Below are positions 60,491-64,000 of a stretch of DNA of 64,000 nt, piece by piece. This DNA comes from Costus lasius (lineage: Eukaryota; Streptophyta; Magnoliopsida; Zingiberales; Costaceae). Within the stretch, counting starts at the first letter, position 1. Each line of letters starts with the position of its first letter. The notes under the pieces were generated by a model. That model had not been told where the DNA came from. It searched no databases and saw nothing but the letters and a program-made list of their open reading frames with translations. The stretch lies in assembly GCA_027563935.2 (NCBI GenBank), contig CM050447.1, positions 84,615,461-84,679,460 on the forward strand, read 5' to 3'. A program made the translations under genes and the position numbers.

Positions 60491-63400
60491 ATGAACTTCA
60501 ATGTGCGATCCCTACTGGAAAGGGAGAAGTTTGCTGGGCCGAACTTCTCTGACTGGTTCGGACACCTTAAGATCGTTCTTAAGGCAGAGAGGAAACTGTA
60601 TGTCCTCGAGACGGCGATACCGCCGCAGCCCGCTCCGAACGCCGCAAGGGCGGTTCGGGAAGCCTATGAAAAGCACGTCAATGATAGCATTGATGTCGCT
60701 TGCCTGATGCTAGCGTCTATGACGCCACCGCTGCAGCGTCAGCATGAGGATATGTCTGCTATAGACATGATAGCGAACCTCAAGATGCTGTATGCTGCAC
60801 AGGCGAGGACTGAACGCTATAATTTGACGAAGCTCTTCTTTCAGAGCAAACTGGCTGAAGGGAGCCCAGTGGGAGCTCACGTGCTCAAGATGATTGGGCA
60901 CAAGGAGGCTCTAGAGAAACTGGGGCATACCATCAACCAGGAGCTTGCTGTGGATATTATTCTGCAGTCTCTCCCGCCTTCATTCGACGCGTTCATTATT
61001 AACTTTAATATGAACAAAATCGATTGTACTCCGGCAGAGCTGCTGAATATGCTCCTCACTACTGAGGAGACTCTGAAGGGAAAGCCTTCGACCTCTGTCT
61101 TAATGGTTCCTTTAAGGAACAAGAAGAAGGGGAAGAAGGGCAAAGCCCCTGTCAAGAGCTACAGCAAGGCTTTGAAGCAAAAGGTCAAGCGGTCCAAGGA
61201 ATACAGGTGTTTCCACTGTGGCCAGCTGGGTCACTGGAAAAAGGACTGTAAAGCGCTCCAAGGAGATAAGAGGGGAAGCTTCGCTTCTGGCTCAGGTATA
61301 TTCGTGACTGAGGTCATGTTTTCTTCTTCTATATCATGGGTGTTGGACACTGCATGTGGAGTTCACATTTGTTCAAATGTACAGGAACTCAAGAGAAGAA
61401 GGCAGGTGGGACAGCATGAGGTGGACCTACGCGTTGGAAACGGGGCACGGGTTGCTGCTGTTGCTGTAGGAGACTACTTCATTTCTTTACCATCTGGAAT
61501 TGTATTGGAACTAAACAATTGTTATTTTGTTCCCAGTATTACTAAAAATATTATCTCCATTCCTGCTCTTGTCAGGAAGGGATTTTCCTTTGAATGCAAT
61601 ATTTCAAAGTGTATTTTGTCTTTTGATAATATTGTTTATGCAACTGGTTCAATTAGCAATGGGTTATACATGTTGGACATGGAATGTTCGATACAGCAAA
61701 TTGATATTAAGAAAGCCAAGAATGCTGATGACAGCACCTTGCTATGGCATAGTCGTTTAGGCCATATAAACGAGAAACGCATTAAGCGGTTGCATGATCA
61801 TGGACTGCTGGGATCATTCTCCTATGAGGAGATTGATACATGCAAAGCTTGTTTGATGGGTAAAATGACGAAGTCACCTTTTCCTCACAAAGGTCAAAGG
61901 GCTTCAGGTTTACTTGACCTTATACACAGTGATGTGTGTGGGCCATTTAGTAAACATGCCAGAGGTGGCTATCAGTACTTCATTACCTTTACTGATGATT
62001 TCAGTAGGTATGGGTATGTCTATCTGATGAGACATAAAAGTGAATCTTTTGACAAGTTCAAAGAGTTCAAAAATGAAGTACAGAATCAGCTAGGCCGAAA
62101 TATCAAGGCACTTCGCTCAGATCGAGGTGGTGAATACTTGAGTCATACGTTTACTGACTATCTGAAGGAGTGTGGGATTATCTCACAGCTCACTCCGCCA
62201 GGAACACCGCAATGGAATGGTGTGTCCGAGAGGAGAAATAGAACGTTACTTGATATGGTTCGTTCTATGATGAGTCAGGCTTCTTTACCCAACTCCTTTT
62301 GGGGTTTTGCACTGGAAACAGCTGCAAAGGTACTAAACCGAGTGCCATCCAAGGCCGTTTCAAAGACGCCATATGAGTTATGGTATGGGAAACAGCCGAG
62401 CTTGACATTTATCAGGATCTAGGGCTGCGAGGCTTATGTCAAAAAGCTCGCCTCTGGGAAACTAGAGAGCAGATCTGACAAATGTATCTTTGTCGGTTAC
62501 CCTAAGGAAACTAAGGGTTATTATTTCTACGATCCCAAAGAGAACAAGGTATTTGTTGCTCGGACGGCCATATTTCTTGAGAAGGAGTTTCTTCTGCAAG
62601 AGGCCAGTGGGAGAGAAATAAAGCTGGATGAGAATCCAGAGGTAGGACAAAGTGCTCAAGCAGAATTGGATGAGCCTGAGCCGGTAGATCAGGTTATTGA
62701 ACAACCTGAGGCTCAGATATCACGGGAACCGCGAAGATCGGGAAGGATCCGTCGACAACCTGAGCGTTATGACGGAGTCTACATCATTGATAATGATGAA
62801 CCCCTCACTTATGCGGATGCGGTCAGTGGACCGGAGTCAGCGAGATGGCTTGAAGCTATGCGCGCCGAGATGGACTCCATGTCAGATAACCAAGTTTGGG
62901 ATTTGGTTGATCCGCCTCCGGGAGTTATCCCTATAGGCTGTAAATGGATCTTCAAGAAGAAGATTGACATGGATGGTAACGTAGTTACCTATAAAGGCAG
63001 GCTAGTTGCGAAAGGTTTCAAACAAATCTACGGGATAGATTATGATGAAACTTTCTCACCTGTAGCTATGTTTAAGTCTATTCGGATTCTTTTCGCGATA
63101 GCTGCATATTATGATTATGAGATCTGGCAGATGGATGTGAAAACAGCTTTCCTTAATGGAAATCTGGATGAGGATGTGTATATGACACAACCTGAGGGTT
63201 TCACTAATCCAGCAGATCATCATAAGATATGCAAGTTAAAGAAGTCCATTTATGGACTTAAGCAAGCATCTAGAAGCTGGAATATTCGTTTTGATGAATC
63301 AATCAGTGAATTTGGTTTCATCAAGAACGAGGATGACCCGTGTGTATATAAGAGGTTTAGTGGGAGCGTAATTACTTTCTTAGTCCTCTACGTCGATGAT

Positions 63401-64000
63401 ATCTTGATCATTGGAAATGACATTCCTGAAATGCATGCTGTTAAGGCATGGCTGAGGAAATGTTTCCAGATGAAAGATCTAGGAGAAGCAGCCTATGTGT
63501 TAGGTGTGAAGATCTACAGGGATAGATCGAAGAGGCTTCTCGGGCTGTGCCAGAGTACTTACATCGAAAAGGTCCTGGAGAGATTTCATTTAGAGAATTC
63601 TAAACGAGGATATCTTCCAGTCAGACATGGTCTGAATCTTTCGAAGAGTCAGTGTCCACAAACACAGACTGAGAAAGATGAAATGGACAATACGCCTTAT
63701 GCTTCGGCTATTGGATCCATTATGTATGCGATGTTGTGTACTCGCCCAGACGTCGCTTACGGGTTAAGCGTGACCAGTCGTTTCCAAAGTAATCCAGGTA
63801 TGGCGCACTGGATTGCAATCAAGAACATTTTAAAATATCTGCGGAGAACCAAAGATATGTTCTTGATATATGGTGGTCAGGAAGAACTCAGTATAGAGGG
63901 ATATACTGACGCTTCGTTCCAGTCAGACCAGGATGATTTTCGATCGCAATCAGGCTATGTTTTTAGCTTGAATGGAGGTGCAGTGGTGTGGAAGAGTTTC
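60491..64000 (+). pseudogene. copia gag-pol polyprotein with one nonsense codon, 3' end outside window
   Basis: ATG at 60491 (MNFNVRSLLEREKFAGPNF) is shared with copy 2. Gag, the CCHC knuckle (CFHCGQLGHWKKDC, about 61207), the LDTAC protease site, the integrase zinc region and the DDE core (HSDVCGPF, SDRGGEY, NGVSERRN) are intact. A TAG at 62420-62422 replaces TGG in the RIWGCEAY motif after the integrase core. The frame then appears to stay open through RT (YVDDILIIGND about 63389) into RNase H at the window edge. The truncated product would hold gag, protease and most of integrase but no RT. Confidence 0.92.

Larger units (their letters stand above)
56970..64000 (+). mobile_element. Angela-like Ty1/copia element, copy 4 (5' part)
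   Basis: 5' LTR, primer-binding site, leader and most of gag-pol are present; the 3' end is outside the window. It inserted in the leader of copy 3, so one family member interrupts another. The expected target duplication (about GTTCA, 56965-56969) cannot be confirmed, as the right flank is not visible. Confidence 0.93.

Overview
The window is nuclear DNA from a flowering plant with a repeat-rich genome. The evidence is nested plant LTR retrotransposons with tRNA-Met and tRNA-Asp primer-binding sites, 1.7-3 kb LTRs, and one intron-containing plant gene. The abundant Ty1/copia family resembles the Angela/BARE lineage (start TGTTGGGGTATGCCC, LTR about 1.7 kb, leader about 1.8 kb, polyprotein about 1,293 aa), which would fit a large-genome monocot, but the species cannot be fixed from this sequence. 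There is no bacterial, phage or CRISPR content.

Layout. 1-5458: 3' part of an Angela-like copia (copy 1) with an open gag-pol and its 3' LTR, inserted in an older Tekay-like LTR. 5459-16826: that older LTR, split by a complete 10.55 kb Tekay/Del-like Ty3/gypsy element (5718-16271; two 3045 bp LTRs; target duplication ATGGT; one nonsense codon in gag-pol). 16827-25990: Athila-like, mostly non-autonomous Ty3/gypsy material arranged head to tail (3' end, LTR, gutted interior, LTR, interior remnant, second LTR family). 26839-29121: the only host gene recognised, an apparently intact eight-exon serine carboxypeptidase-like gene. 30297-32961: a solo Tekay-type LTR on the minus strand with target duplication CAAGT. 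34033-35773: a decayed gypsy LTR plus primer-binding site, followed by sequence with no recognised gene. 39536-50514: an inverted-repeat element whose arms are built of GCCGCAAGGCCGGATAT-type subrepeats. It is interrupted by a complete minus-strand Angela-like element (39881-48984; LTRs 1688 bp each; target duplication GCGAC; two nonsense codons). 50515-53452: a broken minus-strand Ale/Retrofit-type copia, cut by a truncated Athila-like LTR (51031 to about 52400). 53453-54838: another Athila-like LTR variant. 54839-56969: LTR and leader of a third Angela-like copy, into whose leader a fourth copy (56970 to the window edge) has inserted; that copy has one nonsense codon.

How the parts relate. 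Almost everything is a record of serial insertion, so the order of events can be read from nesting and target duplications. The carboxypeptidase gene lies in a gap of about 4.3 kb between an Athila-like LTR remnant and a solo LTR.

Most interesting points: (1) four diverged Athila-like LTR variants carry arrays of short dyads at the same LTR position, where the symmetry is kept but the bases differ; (2) the inverted-repeat element has two-level subrepeats; (3) the Angela-like leader has two palindrome-tipped hairpins, one with a stem whose only difference between copies keeps G-U pairing; (4) the carboxypeptidase gene has a duplicated intron-exon junction whose first copy encodes a stop.
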